Assembly: GCA_034620365.1 (NCBI GenBank)
Contig: JAQGEQ010000281.1
Span: 372,001 to 436,000, forward strand
DNA from: Pegea sp. RAD2-039
Lineage: Eukaryota; Chordata; Thaliacea; Salpida; Salpidae
DNA: 64,000 bases
Reading direction: 5' to 3'
Part shown: positions 1 to 13,429 of the stretch, in pieces
Layout: every line of letters begins with the position of its first letter
How positions within the stretch are numbered: position 1 is the stretch's first letter
Position numbers and translations under genes: made by a program
Notes under the pieces: generated by a model
What the model was told of the DNA's origin: nothing
The model's input: the letters and a program-made list of their open reading frames with translations, nothing else
Database searches by the model: none

Positions 1-3000
1 CAAATAAGAAATATTTTTTATTAATGGTAAGCGTTAATTAATCAACAAATAATCGTATTTGTGAACAAACTACATGTAAATGGAGACACTGACCCTTAAA
101 GTTCTCTGGCCATTTCTATTATCATTATACTTTTCCCTTAGGTTTTATTCCAGCGCTCTTCAACTAATGAACTGCAAGAGGATTTCTGATATCTACCTAT
201 TGGAGATCTTATAGCATATATACGGCACAAGAAACTCTCTCTTAAAATAAAAATAAAAGATAGTTTCAGACTTGATATTATTTTACGATTCTTTCAAAAT
301 ATTTTCTTTCATATTGCGAAGTATGACATACTTTTGGCGATTTGAAATGATTCAAGTCCCACTATGAACACCATAGAGATAAAGCAACATTTCATAAGAA
401 CATTAATAAAAAAATAATTCAAATCCTTAGAACAATTATGATTCCCTTTGATTTCAAATAAGATACAATTCGATCTAAATATACACAAGAAATGCTTAAG
501 GCTAATTACATCACATTAATTTTCGTTAGACAGATGGGAGAAAGGCATAAATGAGAAATAACTTAAAGATAAAATAAGAAACTCATACAAGCTTCACTAT
601 CCATCAAAATCGTAAAATTGGCATGATTCAACTACCTTTAAAATAAATAATTAAGTTTTTTCAGGAACTTACAAGCAGCTGAAAATGAAATCAACTTCAT
701 TTAAAAACGGTTTGTCACAGCTCTTAAAACTTTTTTGTTTCTTTTACTTTAGATTATAAATAGTTACAGGAGAAATCTATAAATTTATTAATTAAGAAAA
801 CGAATTCCAGAAATTTACAGATGATTTAACTAAACCTGTTGGCATTGAATCGTTTTTATCTAAACAAAAATGTAAAAGAGGATTTCAAGCAGATGTTGTT
901 GATGAAAATGATACGGACGGCTGCTTCAGCGAAAAGTTAAGACGAAGCAATAAACTGACAACGCAGAAGTTAGCCAGCTGAAGCAAATTAGTAGTAATGA
1001 TCTTAAATAGATAATGTAAAGACTGAAAATTAGCCAAATAGTAAAAACAGACAGGGAAGCCACCTTCAAAATACTTTCCAGCTGGTGTTGTACTACTACT
1101 TGGAAATGGAAAGTTTTGAAAATTTAAAGAAACAAATACAATTTAGGTTTAAATTACTACTTTTGATCCTTCTGGTGTTTCATCTGACGACTAAAGTTCT
1201 GATGAGTCATATGATTCTAATCTACTTGAAAGGAGCTAACCGATTGTACGAGCCTCAAATAGAATTTACACAAACCGATACTTGCAAAAAATATGGTATG
1301 AAGTTCAACTTAGCAATATTTTTTTATACTGTTTTAAGTTCGATTATTTTGCTAAAAGTATCAATTTCTTATATTCGTTTATTTAAATACTTCTTTTAAA
1401 TTTAGACATTCATCACAAGAAAGGTTGTTATAGCCCGTTACTTTAGAAAAGAAGATTGTTCCTGCAGCAGATCTCTTGAAATGATCGATGATGATGAAAT
1501 TTATGATGATGAGATAGAATATTCACAGGTTATTTATGAATAAATATCATATAACGCAGAAAAGAATGTAAAACTCGCCGATTCATTGTGTTGGTTCATA
1601 GAGAGTAATGATTCAATCAGACATCAAAAGAAAGTTGCTTTTTTAGGCTTTTTTGACCTGTATAAGCTAATCAAAGCGTATGATACTGATAACTAAAATA
1701 TTTGTTTCACAGCTTGTATTAAGATTATACGGTATTTTATTTCTTAAATTCACTTATTGTCTCGTTGCTACCAAAAACTGATAGATGACCCTAAGAAATA
1801 CATGCTGGAGGTGATAGCAAACATTAGGGAATGGCACTTTGAGATGAGAAAGATAATTTTGTATTTGAGTTTAGCTGGAGATTAAAAAAAGAAAATATCT
1901 TTTGAAACTTATTATAATTAAGTATTTTTACAATAATAATAAACAGAGTTCTTTACTTCCATTGATGTAGTAGAATTCTAACCTAAGATAACAATAAAGT
2001 ACGAGTTAGTTAATTAAACTACTTGTTTATTTTTTTGTTCGGTAACTACTTTTTGATGTATGCACTTTTTACTATAATTAATCAGAGAGTTTAATATTTA
2101 AAACTGGAAAAAACTTTTAACTAAACAGGAAATCAGAAAACAATTCTTGTTATCTGTTTAAATGAAGACCTATTTTTTTGTTCTATAATATTCCCGATGA
2201 AAAACCTGAACTCAATAGTTAACTGAAATTATGATTTACTATTGTTAATACTTGATCTTTTTCAGATTAACGAAAAAATAAAAATGAAGCTTAAAGGAAT
2301 AACAATTTTCAAAGTCTTAACTATCGTAAAATTGTGGAAGAATAAAAGAAAACAACACATGATCATCTTTTTAAAATATAAGGTCGTAAGTAAAAAACTG
2401 GGTATTTAATTGTATGCCATGAAAAAATGAAAACTGAATTGAGTAATAAATAATGTTTACTTGTTTATTTTATAATTTAAAAAGATACTTTTGTCATAAT
2501 TTAGAATGTAATATCCGGACCAGAATAATACACAGCGAATCGTGAGAAAGACGTAATTGAAGTTTTGAAGAAATATAATCAACATGAATATAGACTAAAC
2601 TGGATAATTATTGGTAGGAATAACTAAAGTTTTTAGAAATGTTTTTTTATACATTTTAAACACAAGTATAATAAATTATTTTCATGTCTATTAAAAAGTT
2701 TGAATTTGATAGAAGAAACTTTATCAACAAATAAGGTTTTTTATTTTTTTGAACTGTAAATGATAATCAACAATAAAAAATCTTGTTGACAACAAATCAC
2801 ATTTCAAAGCATTGTTTATTTAGATTTATCAACGGTTTTTCTAAATAATAAAATGAAATTATATTTCAAAAGTTATTTCTGGAAGAGATCACCACAAAAC
2901 AATATTTTTCTCTAGACGAGAAATATCTAAAAGGAAACATCTGTCATCGGTCATTTCCACTGGTTTTCATTTCTTTACGAATTTTGGAATTATTATTTTG

Positions 3001-3480
3001 TCATGCTTTCAGTTTACTTCAGCATGAGACTTGATAATAATCCAGAAACGCCAGCGAAAGAATATCTCCTTATTTAAATTTAAATGGTGCCCAAAAAGGT
3101 TTGAAGAAATCTTATCAAGATGAAATGGAATTCAAACTTAACCATATAGACCACAATAAGAAGTAAACAACTGACTTCACTATTTGTCAATCTCATTAAC
3201 CTTTGGTTGATGTAAATAAAAACAAATGATAATAATTAAAACATACTGTTATTTTTCGATACAAAACAATTATTTTCATTTCTTATTACAATTTAGAGTT
3301 TTAATAAAACTTGATGTTGAATTTACTTATAAAAAATGTTATTTACCTATAACTAAATCAAACTTCAAAGGCTTATTTCAAGTTGTTAGATTAAAGGAAT
3401 ATATTAATTATCATTTTGAATCGTATTGTAACGTCTAAGCACTTCTTCTAAAACAAGATATTTTATGGATTTTTGTACAA
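1..3480 (+). pseudogene. Decayed multi-exon gene X, copy 1
   Basis: Several exon-like pieces with good splice borders but broken frames. 794-981 reads open for about 60 codons and ends in a stop. 2266-2385 is open for 40 codons, between TTTTTCAG and GTAAGT. 2505-2613 follows ATAATTTAG and would continue in phase, but has one in-frame TAA. It encodes a recognisable stretch (EVLKKYNQHEYRL) and ends at GTAGG. Further pieces lie at about 1421-1530, 1560-1860 and 2910-3055. The same pieces recur near 12180-13370, 15580-17360 and 51900-52750, each with different lesions. I do not recognise the family. An intact parent may exist outside the window. Confidence 0.5.
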
Positions 3481-3623
3481 ATGCTTGCAATACAATTTTT
3501 ACATTAAATCTCAAATTTGTTTCGCTAATACAGTACCATACATTGTTTGTTTTGTCCTATCTATCTTCAGACTTACATAACTCGTTGAAAACGTTCTTTC
3601 TAACCTATGGGTCGATAGTGTCA

Positions 3624-3879
3624 AAGTCTTGAGGATTACTTGATCGAAATCTATAAGAGTACGCTTGAACATAGAAAACAGATAAGAAATCATTTTAATC
3701 ATTTAGGTCATCCCAAGCAGGTGGCTCATAATTGGGAGAAATTATATGACCATATTGAATTTTATATCTTTGATGATACTTATTTAAGTAGCTGGGTAGT
3801 ATTTCTTAGCAGCAAACACAACAAACTGAAAGTTGTTCTAAACGTGTTGTATTTTAATTTAATAAACGATAATTTGTAG
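3624..3879 (+). other. Conserved exon-like ORF next to PCGF-like gene
   Basis: An open stretch of about 80 codons. Its core exon (about 3707-3843) is preceded by ATTTAG and followed by a GT. It encodes a hydrophobic/aromatic-rich peptide containing PKQVAHNWEKLYDHIEFYIF. The duplicate at 19192-19345 keeps the same frame through the core, but its upstream part has stops. The conservation of this core suggests a former or present exon. I do not recognise the family. It could be another piece of gene X. Confidence 0.35.
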
Positions 3880-4675
3880 GCATAGAGTTTATATAATTAT
3901 CAAGCTTATATTTTTTACAAACTTAACTAAAGATTTTGCACTAAAGATTTTGCATTGTTAGTACAATAGTTTCAATAACAAAAACTCTTACTAGTTCTTC
4001 AAAAAATAGAATATTTTTTTTGTTTTTATTTGTTACATAGAAATATAGAAACCGTTTGAAGCAAAAAATTATAAAGCACAAAAGCATAACTATCAATCAT
4101 CTTTTTACAAAAGTCATCATAATAAGTGGACAAATGTTTACATACACAAGTACAAATATTAATGAAAATTTATTAACACATTTGAATAGAAAGTATCAGA
4201 ATCATTTCAACTGTAATACAGAAGAAGTTAATAAACAAATATTAAATGCAACATTGTCATGAAATTATAGCATTTAGTATTACTTCATGTTATATATAGC
4301 AGATGTAACCGATACAACACGATAATACTAAAGAATCAGCACCAAAAATTTATAATAGATATATTTGTGACATTCTGTAGAACAAGATTTAAAATAATAT
4401 TTGTTTATATGAACAGAAATATTTTAAGTCTAAACAGTTATCTTTAAATAACTTTTGAAACAGCTAGAAGTTTATTATAGTGTGTCTGAAAAATGTCACT
4501 GAAGACATTTTAAAACTTTGGTGGCAAACGTTGTGACAAAAAGCACCTTTACACTGTCAAGGAGTTCTTTGATTAAAAGAATTTTAGATACTAAAATCTT
4601 CCTAAGCAAAAGGTCTAAAGTGAATTGTTTATCAATCGAAAAATTCTTTACAGATATCGTTTTTATGTTTAATAA

Positions 4676-7600
4676 TCAATCATAGCGTCTACTTCTCTTA
4701 GATGACCTTTCAGCTGAAAAACGTCTACTTCTAGAGTCTTTTTTTTTCTTGATAGTTCTTTCACAAGTCTTACTTCTTCGTTCACGTCCGCTGTCAGCAT
4801 TATATCTATTATAATGTGAAGATGCATCTTTATATTTTCCAAATTCTTTTCTTGCATTATCTTTGAATCGATTATTGGAAGTGCTTCCATGTTTTAGTTC
4901 TGCTGATGTTGGTAAAAAACGAGATGGATGAACTCGTCGAGCATCATCATCATGTTGGTAATCAACCCTTGTCAAATAATGTCTAGGAAATCGTTCTCTT
5001 TGGGAATATCTTGAGTTATGACCAAATCTGTTTTCAAAGTAGTTACTTCTTCGTACATATTCTTGATCATGAAAGTTTGGTGGAGCATTTAAATCTTCTC
5101 TACCCAAATGGTCTCTTATAATTGAAGGTGCCTTAAATGCAGAAGAAAACTTTCTTCTTTTTTCTAGTTTTCCTTTATCATTGTATTCACAATTATTTTC
5201 ATAATGTTTCTCACTTTTTCGTTTTATTGATTTCGTTTTTCTTTTGTTTCGTGATTTTAGAACTTTTTTGAATCTTATAGTTCTTTCTCTGGTTGGAGAT
5301 AACTCGGTTGTTGAAAATTCTTCATCCGATGAATCTAAAAATCTTTTAACTTTTTGTGCTTTTTGTCTCTCAACAGGAGCATTTACAAGGGTTACTGTTT
5401 CTTTTTCTATTTGTTTTTCTTGCTTATTATTGTCATTATTAATTTTAATATGGCTGTTTGTTAAACTATTTATTTTACATTCACTAGCGTCATCGGAGTC
5501 CAATGTGAGATCGATGATGCTAGTTGAACTAATATCTTTGCTTGAATCAAGTTTTTTGTGGAAATGTTCCAACTTTTTTTTCGCCGCTATTATCTTTTCA
5601 TTTTTTTTTGAAGTTATAAGCCTAACGTTTCGACATATTTTTTGAACTTGTGTAGATTCAACAGAAGGACTTGCTGTACAGGTCATTATTTCTTTATCAC
5701 TTTTTTCAGCAAGAACACACTGTTGCTTATTAATGCTATGAGGAAGTTCAACTGGTTTCTCAAGGGAAGTAGTTTCATTGTTTTCAGATATCATCACTTT
5801 TTCATCTTCTACAATTGTTTCATCTTTCGTATCTTCCTTATTATTTGAACATGGAGAATCTTCAGTGAAAGCTGTCCAATCACTTTCCTGTACTAAAGTT
5901 TCTTCCTCATTTGAATTCGTTGATTCAAAACTGGGAGTGATTTGATTAACAGATGTTTCACTCTCAACTAGGTTCTCATTTTTAATTGTTTTTTCTAATA
6001 GATCATATGTATCAAAAGATTTTTCCATTTTTTCTGGATTTTCCGAGAGGTTCAATTGAGGAACTTCAACTGGTTTTTGAGGGGGATTAGTTTCTTTGCA
6101 TTCAGATTCTATTACTTTTGAGTCATCTCCTACAGTTATTTCATCTTCTGTATCTTCCATAATATTCAAATCTGAATCTTCTTTATTAAAAGCTGTCGAA
6201 TCACTTTCCTTTACTAAGGTGTCTTCTTCATTTGAGTTCGTTGATTCAAAACTGGGAGTGATTTGATTAACAGATGTTTCCTTTTCGATTATATTCCCAT
6301 TTAGATTATCCTTCAAATCAAATTCCACTTCTTTTTGCAAAGAGTCACAAATGATCAAATCTCCAGGACTTGAATCACTATCAATTCTTATGGCTGTAAC
6401 ATTTATTGTTTCACAGATTTTCTTTGGATCTGAACTTTCTGAAACCGGTATACACACTGTTTTCAAGTAACTTTTATTTAAGCTAATACCGTTTTGTGCG
6501 TCCTTCTTAACTTGACTATATTGGTTTTCTTCTTCGCTTCTTTCTTGAATCCCTGCATTGACCACATAGGTCGAACCATATTTAGCATATTGTCTTAACC
6601 AATGAGATGTTGTTGGTTGCTCGTTTTGGTTTCCAAAATAACTACTTTGGGCTAAATGTTGAGATTGAGAGGTATCACCTTTTTCTTCAGAAGAAAGTAT
6701 TCCAAATTCATTTTCTTTTTCCAAGACTGAATTGTCTTTTAGTTGTCTATCTGTTGATCCATTATCGCTTATGGGAGGTTTATACCAACCACCCAAGTGA
6801 TTATGTATGGCAGAAGAGCTTTGTTTTGTTTTGAGTTTGTCGGAATACTTGGATGCTGTTTCGGTATATTGAGGATTTCTTTGTTGTTTAGTCCAGGTTC
6901 TAGAGCTTATTTTACAACAATATTTTTTAATTTCTACTCTGACACGTGCAACTGGTATTATTTTAAGGCTTCGTTGTCCCTCTTGATTTTTTAAAAGCCT
7001 CGGATCTTTTTCCTGATTAATTAAAGTTGAGTTCCACTTAGCCAGTCTTAGTCCAGGTTTTCTATTATCTACAGTTTGTTCGATGTTCTTTTTATCTTGT
7101 GTTTTGCATGCCACAGTTTGAGGTACTACATCTTTTTGAACCAAATTACTTACGAGTGGTTGCTTCGAAACTTTTTGAGCATCTAAAAGAGATGTTATCG
7201 CTGACTGTCTGGTTTCATTTGTCTGAGACATATTTAAAGTACTCGTAGAAGCATTATCTGAAGTTGATAAAGACGTTTTCTTATCAGAATTGTGGGAAGA
7301 AACATTTTCAAAGATGTTTTCTAACTTATTCAAACTTGTGTTCGGAGTTTTGTTCCCAAACTTCCGTGCACAATGGTTGGATGAGTTCTCGTTTGTTTTT
7401 TTACTATTTGATAGAAACAAAAGCTCTTTGTTTATTAACCTTTTTTGTCGTTTCTGTTCAAAAATTAGAGACTTCACTGTTTCTCTAAAGCTTTGAATAA
7501 TCATGCGCTCATTGTGTATTGATGATCGCTCTTTTTTCATATAAAATGTAAATCCAATCTCTAATATCTAAATAGTAAGTTTATTTCACCAAAATATAAT

Positions 7601-8791
7601 AGTTTATATATAAAATACCTTCGAATCTTCTGGTTTTTTCCCAAATACCTCTTTCAGTGTCTTATCATTGTTAAGATATTCTTCATTGCACTCCAACACC
7701 ACCTTTTGTTAAAACAAATAACTTTTAAACCTTTTTGCAAACCAATTTTTTTACTTCTTTTTAATTATTATAAGTTAAAAAGATGTAAAACGTGAAGATC
7801 TAAAAGTCAAAAACTAGACTTAATATATTCAGTGCAATTAAAAATAATTATAATTTGTTTATATACTTAAACTTTCATTTGTTTAACAAACATTAGAAAT
7901 GGTTTAAAATATTGTTCATAGTATCTATTTTAGTTAATTGAAATAAATTCGTTTGAATCTATAATTTAAAAGTGCATAAAAGTGCAAAATAGTTACTTGA
8001 GTAGAGGTTTCCCGTCTATATACACTTTCTAGCTTGGTAAAAACAAATTTTTCAACCGATCTCACTAAGCTATTTTGGTTAATGATGATTTCAAACGGAT
8101 CAATCTTGGGAATAATCTTTAAAAAATGATCGTTCTCAACTTCATTGAGGTTGCTACAATAAAAACTATTTTTCGATGAAGTGAATTTCTTAAGAATAAA
8201 TTTAAAATCATACAAAGCTATATAATTGAAAAAAAGAAATTTTTGATTAAAAAAGTCAACACAAACAATTTATAAACTAAAGTAACTTTTTAATCACCCA
8301 GTTATATGTTTCAGTTTTAAAGTATAAGCTCTGCTAGAATCTTCACTAAATTCTAAGGAAAAAAAATTATTTTAAATTTCAGATGAAAAAAAACTTTTGA
8401 TAATCGTTTCTTTTACCTCCTTGGCTTATGTGTGGATATATTTTTAATATATCTACAATCAGCTTTTCTAACTCTCTGTCCTCGAGAAATGGTTTGTCAG
8501 CATGATCATATACTATATGATAGCAGGTGGGACATGATGAATCGGTTTGAAGATGGTCTTCAATACATTTCTTACAAACTAAAACGAATTAAAAGTCAAT
8601 ATTTCTCCGTTAAAAATATTTAATATAAAGACATTATTATATAAATAACCACTGAAAGAAACATCCTTACAATAGTGAAGACATGTTTTCAAAACCTTAA
8701 CGTTGTACAGGAAGGTCTTGCAGATATTACAATTGATAGTTTTTAGTATCAATTGATCAATAGACGTTGAGCTCTCCATGTTCGTTCTCAT
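4676..8791 (-). CDS. PCGF/Psc-like RING-RAWUL protein, copy 1
   Basis: Six exons by my splice reading: 8671-8791, 8417-8578, 8298-8352, 7997-8153, 7619-7702 and 4676-7567. All have GT/AG borders and compatible phases, giving about 1156 residues. The N-terminus is a C3HC4 RING (C21, C24, C37, H39, C42, C45, C56, C59; CLHYFCKKC and CPTC cores), closest in style to Polycomb PCGF proteins. Residues about 95-205 look like the RAWUL ubiquitin fold, with a VVLECNEEYLNNDKTLKEVF segment. The last exon encodes a long, Ser/Glu/Lys-rich, probably disordered tail. It contains SIM-like LIICDS and SIIDLTLDSDD, a basic stretch, and an Arg/Ser-rich end. PCGF proteins pair with RING1 in PRC1 complexes and act in the nucleus. 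The start is the first in-frame ATG; frame stays open back to an acceptor at 8820, so an upstream exon is possible. The long tail recalls Drosophila Psc and Su(z)2. Confidence 0.8.
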
Positions 8792-8819
8792 TAGATGAGG
8801 ACTGAATCCAGGCAAAATT

Positions 8820-9710
8820 CTGCAACATGTTCCTTATCAAAATCATACTTGACATATTAATTTATTAGTTAAACAATTTTATTGTTTTTAAAATTATTTT
8901 GACTCATTTTCATGATTATACAATAAACATTGTGTCCTAGATACTAAAATCTTAATTTTGCTCAGATTTTTGTGAAATTAGAATTTACCACTAAAACAAA
9001 TTAAAAAAAGGTTTAGTAAAATAAAAAACGGATATTTAAAAATAAAACTAAAATTTTAAAATTTAGTTACTTTTTTTTTGAACTTCGGGTTATCACCATG
9101 ATTCAAAAGCTTCTTCAAGCTTCTGGTAAGACATTAAACTGTCAAAAGTCCTACAAAAATTCTTGAATATCAAAAAAATTAAAATCTTACTTCAACTATT
9201 ACTTCAAATAGTACTTGAAACTATCTTATAGGTTAGATAATTACAGATTCTACTTCTATTTTAAGCTATTTCTTGATTTAAATAAGTAATTATAAAAAAG
9301 TTAAACTTTTCAACGATGTTGACTAATTGTGAAGCACTGCAAAACGAAAAGTCAAAAAACGTTTTATAAAAAAACTTAAGTATGGAATCGATTGTACCAG
9401 TGACTTGAAAATATGAATATGAAAAAATTTTCAGTCAATGTGATATGACTAGTAATCTTTTTTTACAAAAAACTCGAGATATTAATCATGCTTTAAACCT
9501 TGAAATAGCTAAGCGACTTTACATGTTAAAGTAATGATAGTAAAAACTTAGATATTTTTTTAAAATATAAAATAAGAAAACGCCAAAAAAGTACCAATGC
9601 AACTTTTAGAGATTAAACTTCAACCTTTGATTTTTCCTAATAGTTTTCTAAGGCATTGATAGTTGCAAAATTTTACATATTTATTAAATAACATAAATCA
9701 TACTATTATT
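8820..9710. promoter_or_regulatory. Conserved 5' flank of PCGF-like copy 1
   Basis: About 0.9 kb upstream of the RING exon is retained in both duplicates (here and 28843-29905). It shows no convincing coding exon on either strand. It includes an acceptor-like TTGCAG immediately before the first coding exon on the minus strand, so a 5' UTR or short upstream exon and the promoter probably lie here. No TATA box or initiator stands out enough to call. Confidence 0.35.
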
Positions 9711-9739
9711 ATATTTTGTTTTGTCGTATCAATCTTTAA

Positions 9740-10160
9740 ACTTATAATTAGAAAAGGGTTTCAACATTTTTGTAATGATTAAAATAAAATAAGAATTTTG
9801 TGAAATCCAAAACTTTTTATATTTAAAGCATAAATTGTTACAAACGAATACAAATTTTGGTTTATTATAATCTGATTATGAATATCTGAATTTTAAAATT
9901 TTATTAATTCAAACTTACAATTGAACTTTAATCAGTATTTATTTAAAGTTTTAGTATTTCAGTCGTAAAATAAAAATTAATTCAATGTAATTTCTTAAAA
10001 ATGAATTTATATCGGCATAATTCTACAACAGTGGACCACTTAATTAGAACTTGTGATTTTGCAGCTGGGACTCAAATAAAAACTCATAAAAAAGATTTTG
10101 ATTTGATGTGCAATGCTACCACAATCGACTAACTGTAAAAAGTATCCTCCTAGCAACAGG
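9740..10160 (+). repeat. Dispersed module W, copy 1
   Basis: The segment shares order and wording with about 13430-13890, and more weakly with 17990-18260. Shared landmarks are a 'CAAACTTACAATTGA' stretch and a 'CGGCATAATTCTAC' stretch, followed by a related exon-like piece. From 10003 to 10131 one frame is open for about 40 codons. The homologous stretch at 13735-13860 is frameshifted, so this is probably pseudogenic. Function unknown. Confidence 0.45.
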
Positions 10161-12180
10161 TAAAAGTACTTCTCCACCAAATTCATTAGATACAAATATT
10201 CTTACTTTGCTTGAAATAAAAAAAAATGAAAATGCAGTCTATTTAAGGAAAAATTATTTTTAAAAAAATGTATAAGACTAAAGAAATCAGATAAATATAA
10301 TTGTTTATAATTGCTTTACAGGAGCAAAAAGTTAATTTTTCGAATTAAATTAATTAAATTAATTTTTCGAAGATCTAGCAAAATGCAGAAAAGTTTGGAC
10401 ATATTTAAAAAGCACCATTTTAGTAATAAATAAGGATTTGTTGTTTACAATTTATTTACAAACGTTTTTTGTAAATGTAAAGTAAAACCTTGGTCCCTTA
10501 AAAACTTTATTTATTTTAATAAAAGATAAGTAACTTTAGCATTTAAAAAAGAAAAACTAAAATAGATTGTTTAGTGTATTGCTTAAAATTTATCCTTATT
10601 AATAAACTGCTGTAAAAAGTGACTTTCAAAGCTATTTTGAAAGATTATTTTAATGAAAATTCACTATAAATTTTTAAAAATTTTTGTTTAATAAGGTATA
10701 TTTCTTGTAGGTTAGTATTTTTTAATAATGTTTGTAGTTTTTAATGGTTGAAAAATATTAGGAAAAGGAATTGCTTGCAACAACAAAAACAACAAAGTAA
10801 GTGACTTTCTATTATATTTTAATTTATTATTTGAAATATTTTGCTTCTAAATATATAGAAAAAAATTTTGAAACATAAGTTCTCATTTTTAGAAAACTGG
10901 TTTAGTAACTAGTTTTTTCTATCAATTTAAATTTTTTATCTTTCATCTATAGTTGTATTTACAGAATAATAACTGATAAAAAAATTACTAAAATGGTTTT
11001 GAAGATAAATCTTTCATAATAGAATTTAATAACTTCTTTATATATTAATCATCTTTTTATATTATGCATAACATGACAGGTTTTTAGTTATGTGGTTTTA
11101 TTTATATTTAATTTCAACCAGTTTACATTTTATTTTTGTTTATCTAAAAAAAAGGTTTTTCCATTTAATAGTATAATAATTATTTTCCTTTATATATCTA
11201 TGTGGCTTAATTGTTAAATATTTTATAAATTAAGAATGATTGATATAGCAACATAACTTTTATTAAAGATAAGTAAGTATTAATAGCTTATAGCATTTTA
11301 AGAATGGAAATTAAAGTCTGTACAACTTATGACAAAGATTTAACAATTTAATAATATAACAAAATAATGACCAGAAAACATTAATTTGACTCTAAATAAG
11401 TGGCTTGTTCTTAAAATGTATAAAATTGGTATGAAGAAAAATATGTTCTCTAATCTAATAGTAAACTAGATTTTATAGTCAGTTAGCTATTCTTATACTA
11501 TAAATTATCTTATCATAAAAACACTTTTCTCAACACAATATTATTTCTACAGTTTTCAATAGTCTCAAAGATGATTTGGAATTCTAATCTGAGAACATGG
11601 AGTTTAAGATGAATCAGTTATCAATTAGTTTTTACAATTATCCATCTCATTACTGGGTAAATACCTATTTGAAATATGCAATTATTCATAATATTAAATA
11701 GTTAAATTCCTATATTAGACTTAAAAAACACTTTTAACTTATTATTAAATCAGACAATAGTTCTTGTCATCTGTTTCTTGAAGACTTGCCTATATTTCTT
11801 CAAAAATATTTCAAATCAATAAACTAAAAACATCTGTAATTTCGTATAATGCTTTGCTTAACTTCATAGATGTAAAAATAAATTAGTAATCAATGAAAAA
11901 AATGATTATAGGTGTAAAACGTATTTGGAAAAATTTAAAAAACTTATTTATTTATTTATTTATTTCAATAAATGCAATGTAGGGTACCTCAGACTATGTT
12001 AGATTATGTAAATAAATAGAAGAATACTTTTCAAATTCATTCAACATTAACATAAAATCCCAAAATTGAATTCCTCACACTTCAATTTTTCTTATATCTG
12101 ATGAAGAAAGCCAAGAAAGAAAAAAAAATTTACCATCCTAGTTAAGAGATTACTAATAATATATTTAAATCTGTTGGTTA
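10161..12180. other. AT-rich stretch with one SINE tail
   Basis: No coding region, tRNA or conserved block could be supported. At about 11942-11990 a run of TTTA units followed by TTTCAATAAATGCAA matches the 3' tail of the SINE family seen at 62370, in reverse orientation. It is therefore read as a short SINE remnant. Confidence 0.4.
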
Positions 12181-13370
12181 GATAATAATTTATCTAGAAT
12201 GTGAAAGTGGTAAAGAAAATTTGTGTTCCTGCACCATCGAACTCCAAAAAGATACAGTTGCTTTCGGAATCATCTTAAAAAGGTTAACCTTACTTAGGTT
12301 CAACCCTTTACGGATGTTAAGAGGTGCTAGTTTGCTGTCATATTTTCTAAATACATAATTATCAGATTTGCTGATTATACAGAATACAATAAAATACTCT
12401 GCACTACTTCCTATTATTCACCTATTTATTTCGAAAATTAACAAGATACTTTTGTCATAATTTAGATTGTAAAATCAGGGCCAGAAAAATACACAGCAAA
12501 TCATGATGAAGATAACTGAACTTGAAGTTTTCAAGAAATATAATCAAGATGAATATAGACTAAGGTAGATAATTATCGGTAAGAATAACTAAAGTTTTCT
12601 GAAATGTTTCTTACACTTTAACACAAGTAAAATAAATTATTTTCATATCTATTAACAAGTTTCAATTTGATAGATAACAATTTATCAGCAAATAAGGTTT
12701 ATTTTGTTTAAACCTTTAAAGATGATCACGAATAAAATACCATGTTCACAACAAATCACTTTTTAAAGCATTGGTTATTTAGCTTTATCAACGGTTTTTG
12801 TGATTAATAAAATATAATTATATTTCAAAAACTAATTGTTTATGAGATCAACCGCAAAATAATATATATTTTCTAGACCAGCAAGAATCCAAACGGACAA
12901 ATCTTTTATCGGTCATTTCTACTGGTTTTTAATTCTATACGTAGTATGGAAGCACTATTTTGTCATGCTCTCAGCATACTTGAACATGACACTTGAGGAA
13001 AATGCATGATAGTCAGCGCAAGAATTCCCTTCTAGTTAAATCTGATGTTCATAGTGACACTGCTCAAAAATAACCCAGGAAAAAGAGTTTTAAAGAAACT
13101 TGATATTGAATCTAGTAAAACGAAAATGTTATCTACGTATAAATAAATTGAAGTTTACAAAACTTGGTTTATCAGTTTTTTATGGTTAGAAACTTTTCCA
13201 ACAATTCTTCTTTTGCATCAAATTGGTTCTATTATATCTCGCTAAACGCTTTTCTTATAAGAAAGTTTCATGTTGGTTCACATAATAACGTTTGCAAAAA
13301 AAATTTTAGTATAAATCTCAAAGTTGTTTATCACATTCAGTGGTAAATATTGTTTGTTAAGTATTATCAA
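12180..13370 (+). pseudogene. Decayed gene X, copy 2
   Basis: 12180-12420 matches 15585-15825. It begins with a degenerate coding stretch containing KKICVP. 12465-12600 matches the 2505-2613 exon of copy 1. 12600-13030 matches 2640-3060 through introns and exon. Frames carry stops and indels at positions different from those in copy 1. The closing stretch near 13085-13150 also has a counterpart at about 3290-3350. The unit is therefore a diverged duplicate rather than a functional gene. Confidence 0.5.
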
Positions 13371-13429
13371 CCTGTAAACCATGATTATGAAAGCGTTACT
13401 ATAATTTGGTGATGTTTATTTAAATTTAA

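Larger units (their letters stand above)
3565..9710. repeat. Segmental duplication, copy 1
   Basis: This block matches 19065-19402 plus 21672-29905 in the same orientation, including coding exons, introns and both flanks. The left border is the shared stretch starting CTCGTTGAAAACGT. Similarity fades soon after the shared GCAAAATTTTACATA motif on the right. Between 3900 and 4675 lies the conserved 3' flank of the PCGF-like gene, with no further gene seen. Between 8820 and 9710 lies its conserved 5' flank. Copy 1 lacks the 2.27 kb segment found at 19403-21671 in copy 2. Confidence 0.85.

Noticed and set aside
1085..1399. 104-codon frame starting at GTG
   Set aside because: Lies within decayed gene X copy 1, is hydrophobic and AT-driven, has no ATG near its start and no counterpart in the other copies.
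4669..4890. Overlapping minus-strand frames within the Arg/Ser tail of PCGF-like copy 1 (and 22419-22640 in copy 2)
   Set aside because: They are out-of-frame readings of the same exon end. They look conserved only because the two genes are duplicates.
5244..7496. Plus-strand open frames antisense to the PCGF-like last exon (likewise 22499-27556)
   Set aside because: Phe/Leu/Ser-rich antisense shadows of a Lys/Glu/Ser-rich coding exon.
4676..8791. Identification of the RING genes as RBBP6 or Topors because of the RING plus Arg/Ser tail
   Set aside because: There is no DWNN domain or zinc knuckle as in RBBP6, and the fold after the RING matches RAWUL, which Topors lacks.
10003..10131. Exon-like stretch with TTVDHLIR and DFDLMCN, superficially like the RAWUL domain of RING1
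   Set aside because: The likeness is confined to a few residues. The copy at 13735 is frameshifted and no RING or splice partner is nearby.
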